From the NCBI GenBank assembly GCA_016801845.1, contig CM028906.1, positions 4,450,501 to 4,514,500 on the forward strand: DNA of 64,000 nt, given 5' to 3'. Shown here piece after piece: positions 47,502 to 60,500 of this stretch. This stretch comes from Polydactylus sextarius. Lineage: Eukaryota > Chordata > Actinopteri > Polynemidae. The stretch's first letter is position 1. Each line of letters begins with the position of its first letter. The notes beneath the pieces are model-generated. The model did not search any database. It was not told where the DNA came from and was given only the letters and a program-made list of their open reading frames with translations. Position numbers and translations under genes: made by a program.

Positions 47502-50500
47502 CTTGCTGTGAGCTATGCACATCTCATCTACCAGGTAGACATAAAGCTTGCTGACAAAAGCCTTTAGCTCCTGAGGGTCCGTGAATGACTCTGTCCTCTT
47601 GATCTTGTCACGTACCAGCCTCACCACTGCATGCTACACACACACACACACACACAGTCATGTGGTCATTATCAACAGACGACTGTGACCACACTGCCAC
47701 TGTGTGAAAATGTTCTGACCTTCATCTGTTCTTTGAAGGCAAAGTATCTCCCAGACTCATTGAGCGCTCCCATCAGTTGAACCATCATCTGCTCACGGCT
47801 GAAGCCCTCTGGCATCTTGCATCCTGCTCCAAACAGTTCCTTGTACTGGTCTGAAACATGGGCCACAACATTGTGTACCTGCCTGTGGAAGTCCTGCACC
47901 GCCTGTAGGAGGACATGACAAAGGAGGGAACCCAGAATCTGAGCAACTCTCCACTGATGTGTGGTTTATCACGTGCATGTGTGTCTGTGTGTTTATGAAA
48001 CTGCAGGTTACTTTGTCTGCTCTGCTGGGACCTGATGGAGGTGGAGGTCTGGGTGGGATCAGTGCCTTCACCCTGGAGGGAAGAGGCAGTTACACTCTAG
48101 AAACAGCTTAACTGACAGAACCAGGTCAGACTGAGGATTTGTGCAACACGTTACCTCTTGGCCAGTTCCTCTGGAGGTGTTTTAGCCACCAGTGGTTTCT
48201 CCACGGAGATCTCAATGATAATATAAGTTCTGGCTTCCAAGTACATCTGTAATTAATAATGAGATGTTACTATACTACTGAAGGAAAGTTTACAGTATGT
48301 TACAGTGCTAAAGACGTACATTAGGAGTTTAGGCCTGTGTTGCGATGGTTACTGTTCTCACTGAATCTGCGTAAAAACTGCAACTACAACCATATTTCCC
48401 AGTAACTGCTGCCTCCCTGTTTGTGACTGAATGTAGCTGCGCTGCCATTTAATTTAAAAACATTAGACACTTACATTTCCCTCTGCTTTGGCGTGTGACT
48501 CAGGGTCACCTTCAGTCACACTGTCTGCAACAGCCATCCTACTCTGATGACCAGAAAGTTGACATAAAGTTTAAAAATGTCATATTAGGACTCAAGGTTC
48601 AGTAACACATCATGAATATGAAGTTTAGGGACTTCAAACATTACATTTGGTGAAATTAAAAGAATAAAACTGGTTTTACTGTCAACACTTATGTTGTATA
48701 TGAGTTTACAAACCCTCATTAAATTCTGTAAATTAAAAAAATGAATGTGAAATGTGTCTTAGTACTGATCATCAGGATCTTTCCCACCTTTTTGTTTGGC
48801 TCCTTTGAATCCTTTCCTCCCTTTTCCTTTTGAGAGCCTGCAGGCGAGATGTCACGAGCATCCATCTGATTGGCTGTAGCCTTGACGTGCTCCTTTAATA
48901 CACTGACCCTCTGCTTGGCCTTAGTACACAAGATAAATGACCAACTCACTTCAGTAGCGCCTCAACAGTACACTGTTGCATTAGGGTTATTAAGCAGACT
49001 ATTCAAAGTGATGTCTTTATAAATTGGTCTGTGCAGTATACATCCTATACATTCAGTCCACATCTCTGGGAGTTTGTGTGTGACCTTGCTCAGAATCTCG
49101 GCCTCGCAGAATGGTTGAATGCTGTGCGCTCCTCGGATGCGGCTGACTCCAGGATACAGCAGTCGCCCCACGTCCACAAACGCCACGCCGTGGAAGTGGA
49201 TTTCTGGGTTCTCCTCAGTGAGCTACACACACACACACTTATTTACTTTTTGTCAGGCTAAAACTCAGTGCAGAGTTAGTACACTATAAAGAAGTGACTT
49301 GCAAATATTTCTAGACTGGTCCTTTGATAAGAAATTTGTCTCACAGTTTTGGTTTTTGCTGCCTTTGTCCTCATGATCTCCACTGGCCACAGTCGGCTCT
49401 CAGTGATCTTCTGCTGTAGCCTGAAATTACATTCAACTATCTGTATTTTACACTTGTATTACTCCAAAAAACATTCCAGTGTTGTTGTTATATGTTTATG
49501 TTTTCCATTTTTTGTTTTGCTATAACTCATTGATATTTCTTCAGCGACTATTTTACCAGTTTCTATTTATCTAATAAAGAAGACTCTATGTATAATCATT
49601 GAAACCAGGTAGTGTGACTAGTGTTTCAGAGAAGTGTTCTGTGTGTGTAGCTGACCTGGCAGCTCCTCCTGTATTCAAGAAGCAGCATATTTCCGTGTCC
49701 CAGCTGACCCTGGTCTTATTGGTCTCCGCCTCATTACGAAAGTCTCGGTCCTGTGGGAACATTCAGACCATCGATGCTGCACCAGCACATTTCATTGATC
49801 ACATCTGCAGCAGGTGCGGTTACCTCTAACCCTGTCAGCTCGCCATCCTCCTGTTCAATGGGCTCATCTTGGAAAAAGGCACCTGGCAGAAAGTGGTTGC
49901 TTGGCACCAGTGGGGAACGATATGGCCTCTTCCTCTGCCTGCCATTTTCCTCCCTTTGGCCCCCGGCCTTCAGCTGCCCTTCACAGAACACCAGTGTCCG
50001 ATCAGTCTGGGAGTCAGAGGAACAGAACAGTCACAGTGTTAAAACCGTTTTTGCTGGAAAGATTCATACTTGAGATTGCTCTTACTGCTTGTTCTCACCT
50101 AAACCTGTAAATGTGACATAACTGACATTGGCTCTGTTCAGTAAAACAGTTTAGAGAAGCTTTAAGAAAAGTGCAGGGTAACACTCACCTCTGCAGTGAG
50201 CGGGACCTGCAGGGCAGCAGTGTATGTGGCAGGAGGATGAGCGGGGCCACACGGTTGTGACCATGACTCAGGGACAGAGTAGGCCGTCTCCACAGTTACC
50301 TTCAGCAGGTTGGAGGTTAAACGTTCGTCCTCAGATAGAACCGGAGACGACACACTGACACACACATCCAGGGTCGACTGCAAATGATGAGGCACAGTCA
50401 CGTTTTATTCATAAACTGTTTCCAAACACTGGTGGGAAAATACAGATTGATGCTGAGTATTTTCTGCTCTAAGATTCTCCTGTACTGCAGCTTTATTGGT

Positions 50501-51985
50501 GATTAGTAGAGATTAAACATTCATATATTATTCATTATAATGTATAGTGACTATCCCAGCTCCTGTGAGTTCAGATGGGATTACCTTCTTCTCTACACTC
50601 CCATGGCTGGACAACTGCTTCTGTCTGCTCCTAACTGCTGTCTACTCACACACAGATTTAGAAGAGATAATTAAATGAATTTGACTCATATGTTATTAGT
50701 CTGACTATATTACAAACTGTGCTGGTGCACTTGACTTCCTTGTTTTGTTTATCATAGCTATGAATAATAGTGACATGACTGTGCCATTATTAAACAACCA
50801 ACCTGAGAGCACTCTCTAGCTGTGGGGCAGATCGCTGAATGCAGTTGCACAGTGGACGAGAAGCTGCACTGACCTGAAGACACAGGAGAAATTCATCCCA
50901 CACCTCTACAGATGATTCAGAGGACTAATCATTTTGTCTTATTTCAAAATTAAAACATATCATTTTCCAACATATGTAGCTGTACCTTGCAGCAGTGGCA
51001 GCAGGTCGACCACGGCTTGGCCCACCAACGCTGTCTTTGCCTCCCCTTTCTTGTCCTCACACAGGACCTCTGTCACCATCACTGACCACAATGAAACACT
51101 TTTAGAAAACTGAGGAAATATTTAAACTACATATATAAAAACTCCATATCTTCTTTTGTTTTGCTGCCAGTGCCACAATGTCAGAGAATCACAGCAACAC
51201 AATGAACTAAAACCAAGCTCCCAGGTTACAGAGCAGACTTACCAATGATCGGTTTATGGGCCATGTCACCAACAGCCACAGCATCTCTGCAGTGGAGGTT
51301 GCAGGTGAAGTTGTACTCTACACAATGCTTCACAGGGTCAAACTGCTTCCTGTCTGACTCCCCCAGGACCACACCGTCCATTTCAATGTGCAGAAAACTC
51401 TGGAAGTTGTCTGATTTCTTCCCATGCTTCTAAAAAGAAGAAAAAGAAATGTTTTATTAGATGGAGACCATCATCTACCCAGCTGCTCTGCCAGAGGTTT
51501 TGTCGTCTCTATGACCTGACACAATAACACAATAACATTTTAATAGTTTTAAAGCTACTAAAACGAATTCGTTATATTAAAAGCCAATGTAGGAGGAGGT
51601 ATATCACATTTATAGTGCAGTAATAAATACAGGTTTTTTAACATTCATTTCAGACATTTAGACTAATTTACTCTATGTCTATCTGACGGTTAAAAACCTT
51701 TGGTCAAAGCATGCAGACATTTTAACTAAATAAAGGGTCGATATACGTTTCCAGAACTTTTATTTCACTAAAGTATCGTTTTTTGATAACTTTGTTTTGT
51801 TTGTTTGTTTTTTTTTACTTTGCTAGCTAGCAGCAAAGTAACGCGCATTCAAGTTTCATTTCAGACTTGTAAATATTAACGTGTTAGCATGTGTGGTTCA
51901 TTGAACCAACGCTGCACCAACTCACCAGGTTATTTCCACGGATGACAGTTATTTCTACTGTCGAGCCTCGTTCATTTGTCTCCAT
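42339..51985 (-). CDS. cfap70: CFAP70 (TTC18), cilia/flagella TPR protein (26 exons)
   Basis: CFAP70 is an axonemal protein of motile cilia and sperm flagella associated with outer dynein arms. Coding exons: 51926-51985, 51243-51429, 50986-51081, 50803-50873, 50189-50377, 49824-50006, 49656-49750, 49345-49420, 49085-49222, 48788-48910, 48475-48543, 48155-48246, 48012-48072, 47720-47902, 47502-47633, 46905-47036, 46578-46711, 46260-46375, 45975-46169, 45385-45515, 44909-45061, 44060-44221, 43273-43362, 42923-43024, 42583-42630, 42339-42413. Splice phase agrees throughout, giving about 1030 residues (human about 1120). The amino end (VEITVIRGNNL) looks like the first strand of a C2-like domain. 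Residues from about 590 on carry TPR-type helices, e.g. FEWGDLFMLTGDYMKAKECF, MFERYEEAQTFLERAADIDP and DTWALSGHCHYMQGEFNDAQ. Residues near 700-755 are an acidic Lys/Glu/Gln coiled stretch. The last exon could start 12 nt earlier. Confidence 0.93.
43612..44040. mobile_element. hAT-type MITE (429 bp) in a cfap70 intron
   Basis: The left end reads AGTGGAGATGATCGATATTG. The right end, reverse-complemented, reads AGGGATGTCCGATAATATCGG. It is flanked by AGACGCC on both sides (43605-43611 and 44041-44047); the eighth base differs, so this is a worn 8-bp hAT target duplication. The interior has GGCCGATATAG and GCCGATATCCG words and no coding frame. Its edge is 19 nt from the donor of exon 44060-44221. 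Confidence 0.75.
47095..47460. mobile_element. Abundant teleost repeat (TTCCTGTTAAAAGGGAG type)
   Basis: A CT-rich stretch leads into CTGGTTCTGCTGGAGGTTTC, TTCCTGTTAAAAGGGAGTTT, TGTCGCCAAGCACTTGCTCA, TGTTGGGTTTCTCT and GTGCCTTGAGATAAATG, ending CTATATAAATAAAACTGAAT plus a GAACT-type tail. This is one of the commonest fish interspersed repeats, probably a LINE-type 3' end, although I am not sure of the superfamily. It lies in a cfap70 intron. Confidence 0.65.
47467..47498. repeat. (TG)n microsatellite abutting the exon 15 donor of cfap70
   Basis: In the cfap70 transcript this reads GUAA(CA)~15 directly after exon 47502-47633. It overlaps the last bases of the splice donor. Confidence 0.95.
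47636..47656. repeat. (AC)n microsatellite forming the exon 15 acceptor tract of cfap70
   Basis: In the cfap70 transcript it reads (UG)~10 followed by UAG and the exon, so the polypyrimidine tract is replaced by a UG repeat. Confidence 0.95.
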
Positions 51986-52055
51986 TTTGTCGATAAAAAC
52001 ATACACCGACCGTTAGCTACCGTTAACAGCTCTGAACCTGGACGCTCAGACTCTC

Positions 52056-52069
52056 GTCTCCATGGCAAC
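52056..52069. promoter_or_regulatory. X-box (RFX site) upstream of cfap70
   Basis: GTCTCCATGGCAAC matches the RFX consensus GTNRCC(N)RGYAAC with a perfect right half (CATGGCAAC). It lies about 70 bp upstream of the cfap70 ATG (51985). RFX2/RFX3 with FOXJ1 are the known regulators of motile-cilium genes. Confidence 0.6.
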
Positions 52070-53470
52070 GGAGCTACACGCGCTGGAGCGTTCAAGGACA
52101 ATCTGACATTTAACAATAATGGACGCAAGTAACTGTAACATTAATTATTAAAACAGACGGCCCACCTTTCCAACCCAACATTTAATTAAATCAGTAGTGC
52201 ATCACATGTATATTTTGTTTATTTTGACTGTGTCTATTTTTTTTTGTCATTCTAAATATCTTTTTTTTAACAGTATAGTTGTTTAAGAACAATTTCCATT
52301 ACTGTTGTTGCTATATCTTTTAACAATGGATCCATATGAGAAATATGGTTATGTCTTACTAAATATTCTCTTTATTTACTAAATGCACATCAAATGATAT
52401 TGTATTCAGGGAAATATTGTTGTTCTGTAAGGGCGCTAATTAGGCAGCAGGGGTCACTGCTCTCAAAGGAAACTTGGTGATGAAAAACAATTCATACAAG
52501 GCTGTTGAGTGTAATTCCTGGCATTCCTTGCATCTATGTTAATCCCATTTTTCAGGTGGCTTTTACCATGAATTATCTGGCCACATTGCTTATAAACACG
52601 ATGTTTAAATTAGAGCATATTGGTTTATTTCAGTTGAGAGATTTATGTCTTAAATAATGAATCTTTCTCAAGGTCAAATCAGTATTTATGCTGCAGCATG
52701 TTGGTTAGACTGGAGGCTGGTCACAAGATTACAGGGACATCCTGGGGAGAACAAATTAAAGTAGTCACATGGGGCATTTAAGCAACCCCATGACTCATCA
52801 TCCCAATCTACACAAGTTAACCCTGGAGGGCTCCAGGTCCTCAGACATCTCCTCCAGACAACACATAAATAAACAGATCCCAAAAGAAGGAACGTTGTGT
52901 TTCTAACAGGTTGTTCGATATCACAACAGTTACTGAACTGACACAAACAATATGACTGAAGTTGAATGGACACAGTTTCATCACATTTCCAGTTTAATTT
53001 CATTACATGAGGATATATAATGTGTCATTTAAAGAGCATTAAAGCTTGATTTTACCATAAAAATTAGATAAAAATATAATTAGAACATAGAAAGTCAATT
53101 TACTTCAAATCATCGTCAGACTTTCTCACCCTAAGTGAGCCTTTACTTCCACATCTAACCACAACACAGAAACTTATTTCTACCTGCTACCTAGCTATTC
53201 TATCTATTCTACTGCCTTATTATACATGGACGAGACTTTATAATAATAATGATAATAATGATAATTATTATTAATATGATTATTATTATTAGAAGTAGTC
53301 GTAGTAGTCGTTGTTGTTGTTGTTGTTGTCATTATGAGTACTTATTGTTATAATTCCAATTCCAACATTTAGAAAAGTCATCTAATTATTTAGATTTAAG
53401 TTCGTGTGTCTCATACTTATGTCCAGGATTTTTGTTATACCAGTTCATCATACAAATAATGAATAAACGT
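52070..53470. other. Spacer between cfap70 and znf408
   Basis: An AT-rich spacer with no exon recognised. A compound AAT/ATT/GTT/GTA microsatellite lies at about 53240-53330. Confidence 0.55.
53240..53330. repeat. Compound trinucleotide microsatellite
   Basis: TAATAATAATGATAATAATG passes into ATTATTATT, then GTAGTAGTC and finally (GTT)n. Confidence 0.85.
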
Positions 53471-53660
53471 GACTGTTTCCGGAACCAAACACACCGCAGC
53501 TCTATTCCCGGTCGGACGATAGATCAGATGCGCTTCCGGTTGTGCTATTTTCTTGCTGGATAACGAAGGCTTTCCCAGAGTTTGTTGCGAGATAAATAAT
53601 CTGGTGTGATAATAAACAATCAATTCAAGACACCACATCACGTCCCGAGTATGTACACAG
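53471..53660 (+). promoter_or_regulatory. Likely znf408 promoter / 5' non-coding exon
   Basis: GC-rich against its neighbours, with two ETS-type sites (GTTTCCGGAACC near 53477 and GCGCTTCCGGTTGTG near 53530). The first coding exon of znf408 starts with a good acceptor (TTCCACACAG, ending 54559), so an upstream 5' UTR exon must exist, and this is the best candidate place. Its own donor is not resolved. Confidence 0.35.
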
Positions 53661-54563
53661 TTCATTTAATTGTCAGACTAGTTGATGAAATCTGAGCCAC
53701 AGACTTTTACAAACTAAATCCATTTAGCTGTGTGATGCTAACACATCGTTGAAGATGTTACAGCCACAGTTAGCTTTAAAATGATTATCATAACATACAT
53801 AGGATGATAATATGTTATTTAACAATAAGAGGATTAACGGCCACAGATCGATAAAAGCTCGGTTTGTACAAAGATACAAAACAGGTTGAAGCTAATGCAT
53901 TAGCATAGCTGTGATTGTTGTTGGCCATAAATGCGTTTGCCCTGCGTTAGGTCAGTGTACTTTATTGAATATTTATATGTTTGAAATAACAATAACAATG
54001 TTTTAATGTAGCTTGACTTAATCCTTCATTACACGTTAAAAAGTGATATTAGGTAACCAACACTACAATAATTGTATTGATCCTTAAAGTGTAAATATGA
54101 AATATCCAGGTCAAAGATCAAACATTACATGTTGATGTTGAAATGAACACTAATTTTATCTTGTTAATAACACTGATTTGTTTCTCTGCGGTGTAGCAGG
54201 TTTTGTCATGCAGAGCATACACTTTATTAGGGACACCTGAACACCTCATGAACACTCATCAGAGGCATGAGAAATATTGAATATTTATGAAACTGCATAT
54301 TTCCTGGGCTTTTCATACATAACTGTAACTATACCCATAATACATTTTATTACCTGCAGCATGATGTACACATGTGTTCATTGATTATAGAATACCGGTA
54401 TGTTATTGCATGCAACAACATGTTTTTACCTTTGTATGTAAAAATACAGGACAAGAATAAATGTAAAAAAAGAAGGTTCAACAGTTTCAGACTCTGCTAG
54501 TTTATGATAGATATGTGCTGCCCCTCCACATAACCTGCATTTTGTTCTTTTCCACACAGGTTG

Positions 54564-57500
54564 ATGGCAGGCCTTGCTCCCATCCCGTCTGCTCTCACCT
54601 CGTTTCTCTCCGTGTTGCTTCCCCGCGGCTTTGCCGTTGGGCCTTCACAGCTCTGCGAGGGCAGGTTGGGTCTGTGGTGGGTTGGCCGCTCACTGGAGAC
54701 TGGGTCTCTGCTGGGGAGGGACGGGGACACAGAGTGGACCTGGAAACATCACACCCTGAGGACTCACAGCCAAGAGGGCAATGACAGACTCACCACAATC
54801 TCTGAGTCCAAATCAGACTGGACCAGAAACTCAGAGACAGAAAAGGTAACTACACCAATCAATTAATATATTTGTACTTAATAATTAATTAATTAGCTGT
54901 TTTCACACATTTTGGTTTCATGTAGATATTTTTTTTTGACACTAGGAAAATCACAAATGTTTGTATAATATCACATTTATCACCATTATTTGTGTTTATT
55001 TTTACATTGTATGTGTACTGTTTTATACTCTCGTTACAGTTTATAATTGAGCCTATAATTGCATTGTTAAGGTGAAATGCTAAGATGTGTGGGGAATGCA
55101 GAACCAGGTTTATAGCATAGTAGACAAGCGTTTAAATGAATGAACATGAATGAGCTAAATCGCATTTGCAGTTCATATTAGGCAGCTACAGTCACATATC
55201 AGTCCACCAGAATGTAGTCATTGACCAATACCTACTCAGCCTTGGGATTCTCATAATAACTTTTACTTTTAACTGCAGCGACTTCCTTTTGTCTGCAGCC
55301 ATTTTGTCACTCACTGACAGAACCAGTGGCATAGACACAAGGCTTTCTGCGCAATTAATTGCAGACCCTGTGGGACTATAATGAATTAGTCCTTGTAATT
55401 TCAACTGAGCACTCTTTTTGGATAAAGCATACGGAGAAAGAATCAGAGCAGCTACACTCATAAAAAGAAGATTTACAAGGTTTGCTGCAATGAATACACA
55501 TTCAAAGCACAGCATCTGTGAAGAAGTTAAGACATTGAAGCAGGCCATATTATTGCCAAAATTAATATAAAAGTACATAGGTAGCAGACAGAAAATTCTT
55601 CAGACAGGTAGATAATGAAGATCTGATTATTCAGGTAGTTTAAAGAAAAATAAAAGTTTTAATGTAAACGTATGTGTTGTGTTTATAGGTTCTGATAGAG
55701 ATAGAAGCAAATAAGGAGGCTCTTCTGCAAAATGCTGTCTGGATCAAGTAAGTCCACTCACACATACACACTCATGAGGACGAACTGATCAGAACTTGGT
55801 GGTAAAAGGTCATGTTGATCGCACAAAACATTACCTGCAGTTGAACTGGTTTGTGAAGGCATACAACTATCTAGTTGTGAATGAGATGGAAGTGAGCAGG
55901 TTGTCTTATGTAACAGTTTTGTACACACTGGTTCTTCTAATGACCACATTTGACAAGACAAATGTACACCTGCTCACAAACAAATGGTTTCATCAGAGTT
56001 GAAACAAGCTATTTATGACAAAGAATCTGCATTTATGAATCAGTGTTTAAACACTCCTCTCATGAGGACACCTGACTCTTTTATAGAGAGAATAAACAAA
56101 TCTCTTGTTCACTTTGTAGTGTCTCTATGGTGCAGCAGTAAATTTCTTGACTTCCATGTTTTCACAGTCTGCCAGAGATGAGGATTTGTGTTTAAGACTT
56201 GAGCTCGATGTCATCCTGAAGTCTCACACAGACTTAACTCGTGACTTGACTTTAGACTCACACTCAAAAGACTTTTGCATGTCGCAAAAGACACATTCAT
56301 ATTGAGTCAGTGCAAAGTGTGTGGAATCAGGATAAATGATCAACTAAGTCCAACTTCATTAGGCACCTCAAAATGCACAAAGATAGGTCAGCCAACTTGT
56401 GTGGGGAGATACTGCTAGCAAACTAGTGGAAGCAAACAGCAGTTCTACTGTAGGCTACACACAAATTATCACTCATCACACAGCATTACAACATTACATT
56501 ATTATAAGGTAACCGGTTTATTAAGTTAACATTTTACTGCATTGGAGGGTTACAGCAATGTGTTAATTAGGCTACCAGATAGTTACTGTATTCATGACTA
56601 AGCAAAGCCTGTATGGGTGTAACATTTATCTTAATCAAGACTAGATGGCATCTGATGAGAGAACATTTATTTCAGTCATTTGATTTCAGATTTGACTTGG
56701 ACTTGGAAAACATGCCTTGTGAACTAAAAATGATGAAACGATATCTAGGAATTATATTATTTATCTCGGGATGATGTCAGACCATTGTAACTCTTTTCCT
56801 TGAAGTTCGGCAGCTATGGCCTTACCAGAAAATAATCTTTGCCCATCTCGATATTTTTAAGATGCACCATTATTGGGTCACTTCACCCAACCTCAGCCTC
56901 CTTTTCCCTCATCATACATGAGCTCTCCACCAAATTGTTATGTTTTGTCAATACTGTAGGTTTGTGGAAGTTTTTGAAACAGGAAAAGAAATTGTCATAT
57001 TTTGGCACTAAGATTCCTGTAACTAACCACAGTGGACTGTAGGTTCATTATGGCAACTCACCACAACGTGTTAATTGTGCAAGTACACTCACACATTGTT
57101 TGAATTTTCACGGTCTTTCATGTCTTAAATCTTTTTCATTTCTGATTTTTATACATACAGTTACATGATTTTCCCCTCAGCTTTGCCTGCCAGGCACGGA
57201 GCAGAGCCCAGCAGAACGTGATGTTACAGTGTGCGTGTGAAGCAGCGTGTGCAGGCTCATGTGCAGATGTCTGTCTGCGGGTGTGTGAGGACGTTCGGCC
57301 TGGATCAGAGCTGTTGTTGTATGATGATGCTGTGGGAGAAGGTCAGACTGCAGGTGAACCTGACAATCAGGACGACTCCACAGCACCAGACGCAGGTAAT
57401 TGCAGACGATATTCCAACACGTGTGGTGATGCAAACAGGGTGATATGGCCCTGAGTTATATAAACAGACTGATTGCTGTCCTTTTTCTGTCCACCTGGAG

Positions 57501-60500
57501 GAGCTAGAGGGACGTTACCTCCACTAGACTCCAGTGATCTCAGTCTTCACCCAAGAAATAATCCTAATTCACCACCTTTGCTATATTTTACGTCTCAGTT
57601 ATAGTGAAATGAAGCAGCCAAAAACAATGAAGGTCATGACTAAATCGACTTCACCCATTAGCTCTGACATCAGTAAGTTTGAGTTTGAAGTTCTGTGATG
57701 AAGAAATCAGCTGAAACACACTCACTGACAGTCAGAGCCGGGGATGAATAATTAGAGGATGAGTCTTATTAGTCAAACACAAAGTGCGTTGATTCAATAA
57801 AAACACTAAGCAAGAAGCAAGCAAGAAAATCAATAGAGCATGTTATGTTATGTAGGAATGTATAATGGTGGTGCTTTATTATTCTGACTCAAAGAGCATT
57901 TATGCAGCATGATAGATGGGGCATTAAAGAAGACGTTCACGCTGAAAATCCCCAGCAGCACTGTGGGTATAGGCGGGATATCTTATTAAACTCCTGCTCC
58001 TGTTGAAACAGATAAGCACATAAATCATTAAAGCATCTCCAAAACAAATTATGAATGCTAAATGAAAGATAATAAGATAAGAAGCAATTGACCCCTGCAG
58101 AAAAATAATGTTGTTGTGGTGACAAATATTCATTTACATCAGGATGGAGAAGAGAAAACTTTAATGTGGGCAAAAAATATAATCATTTGTAGAAGAAAGA
58201 AGCTTTAATCATAAAAAAGAAGACCGATGGAGAAATTGATTAGGTTAGATTAGATTAGATTAGATTAGATTAGATTAGATTAGATTAGATTAGATATAAA
58301 ATGTATACACTGTCAGTAACAGAAATGTCCAAAGTAACATTTACATGCATAAACCTGTGTTTTAAGTTGATGTTTTTTTATGTTTAGTCACTGCATCAGT
58401 GTAGTATATAAAGAATCTCAAGAAAGGTCTAGAGGTCCATTACAAGGTACTAGTGGATCCTAGAAGATACTAGACGTCCTTTGGATTGTTCAAGATGTTA
58501 TTTAGAAGATGTAAATCATCATTAAAGAGGTTCTCCTGGCACTTGTAGGGGTTTTTATTAGTCTAAGAAGGTTTTAGTTGTTACTGAGGTTAGAAGAGGA
58601 ATAGAAGGTTCTGTTGTTTCAGATTCGTATTAGAGTCACAGAGAAGGTTAAAGAAGATCTCATAGGAGATCAGATGGGCTTCAGTAGGTTCTAGTAGTGA
58701 CTGAGGAGGTTCTAGTGGGATTCTGCATGGATTTGTAGATGATGGTAGAGGTCCTTCATAAAGTTCAAGGAGTCTTGGAGACTGTAGTGGACTTTCAAGA
58801 GTCATAGTTGTCTTCAGGGAGTTTTTGTTTGGTGTTCATTTGTGGGAGATTTTTCTGTTTGTTAGACTGTGTTTCCTATTAAAGCATAATTTAAACCTGT
58901 AAATGAAGGTAGGTCACATAACCCACGGTAAAACCACAAATTGGCACTTTTTTTGAGTTTTGTTCTCTTTAAACAAGATGGAACATGTTAATATGTGACC
59001 TTTAGAGGTGTTTCCTCATTATACCAGTTTCTGCTGAATTTTTTCAGTAGAAATATTGCTCAGATTTTCATTATTTATTATCTTAATTAATCATTTGATT
59101 ATATAATAACAATTAATTGAATACCAAATATCCATATTTAGTTTGAAGTGATATAAACCAAAGAAGCAACAAACCCTCACATGTGAGCAGCAGGTGTTTG
59201 TTATTTTTACATGCTAAATGACTGCATGTTTAATTAAGGATTATTTGTTGTGAATTAAATAACTGTTCATCAACAAACCATGAACTTCTTGCATTCGACA
59301 GATGACAAGATGGAAAACAAACAACACCCAGATGCCGCCACCAACACATCAATCATTCAGAAAGAGATGGAGGACAAACAATGGGAGAGCATACAGGAGG
59401 AGGAGGAGGAGGAGGAGAGGAGAAACCCTCACAGACACATCAAGACCAGACTCGGGAGGAAAAGGAGAGTTGAGAAAATGTTGTCTGAGCCAAGTCTAGA
59501 CACTGGCTCTGATGGTCTAACCGAGAGAACAGTTAGTGAAATCACAGCAGAGAGTCCAGGTGGAGTCCAGTCTGCTGAGGACAGACAGTCCCACTGTGAC
59601 TCTCCAGACAGACGCTCTGACACCCACCATCTCCCCACCAACCCTCCCGTCCGCTGCAGCTCCCGGCTGGCTGCTAAACCACGACAGGTTCACAGCCTGA
59701 CCAGCCGGGCAGCGAGGCGACCCCTGCCCCCGCCTGACCCACCTAAAGAGACACAGAGACACAACCTGAGCCCCACCAAGGACCTAAATAAAACCATCCC
59801 AGACAAGGTGGTTTCCATGGCAATATCACACCCCGACGCCGTCACCGTCACAGCTTCAGAATCAGAATCAGCAGCCGCCCCGACGTGGTCTTCAGAGATC
59901 AGAGAGAGACGCTACAGATGTTCCAGCTGTGGCAAAAAATTCTTCCAACTCGGCCACTTGAAGAAACACCAGTTCAGCCACACAGAGGAGAAGCCCTTCA
60001 CCTGCCAGGAGTGTGGGAAAAACTACACATCAGCAGAGAGTTTCAGAGCCCATCAGGTAGATGAACTGACAAAAGTGACATTACTATTATACTAAAAGAG
60101 TTACTAAAGTTACTATTAATATAATTTATATTGCAACAATAGACAACACAAATATACGATAACACATCTGCATGTTGAGATAAAATTTCAGCCCATGAAA
60201 ATATCAAGTCATGTGATGCTCTACAAAAATAAAGGTTCTCACTGTACTTATGTTAATAGCCACAAAAGTCTAGTTTCCAAAACACAGGACAAGATGTCAC
60301 TATCCTTTATCTACAACAATATGTTAACTTAATCAACAATAATTTGTCTGTTTCTTTTTAAAGAAACTTGTGAACAAATTATTATTCACTGGGAACAGTT
60401 TAAGTTTTATAGATAAAGATCAACTTTTAAATTCTCTCTGATGGACAAACTAAGAGACAAATTCTTTATTCTGATTTTACTGGAATAAACTTGATCTAAT

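Larger units (their letters stand above)
54846..59301. other. znf408 introns 1-3
   Basis: Between exons at 55689-55747 and 57181-57395 I see nothing recognisable. The third intron (57396-59301) carries a TTAGA pentanucleotide array and a C-poor degenerate tandem stretch. Confidence 0.55.

Noticed and set aside
59280..59301. ATG at 59280 as a separate gene start for the zinc-finger protein
   Set aside because: GCATTCGACAG at 59301 is a good acceptor, phase 1 matches the previous exon, and upstream exons encode the ZNF408 amino end.
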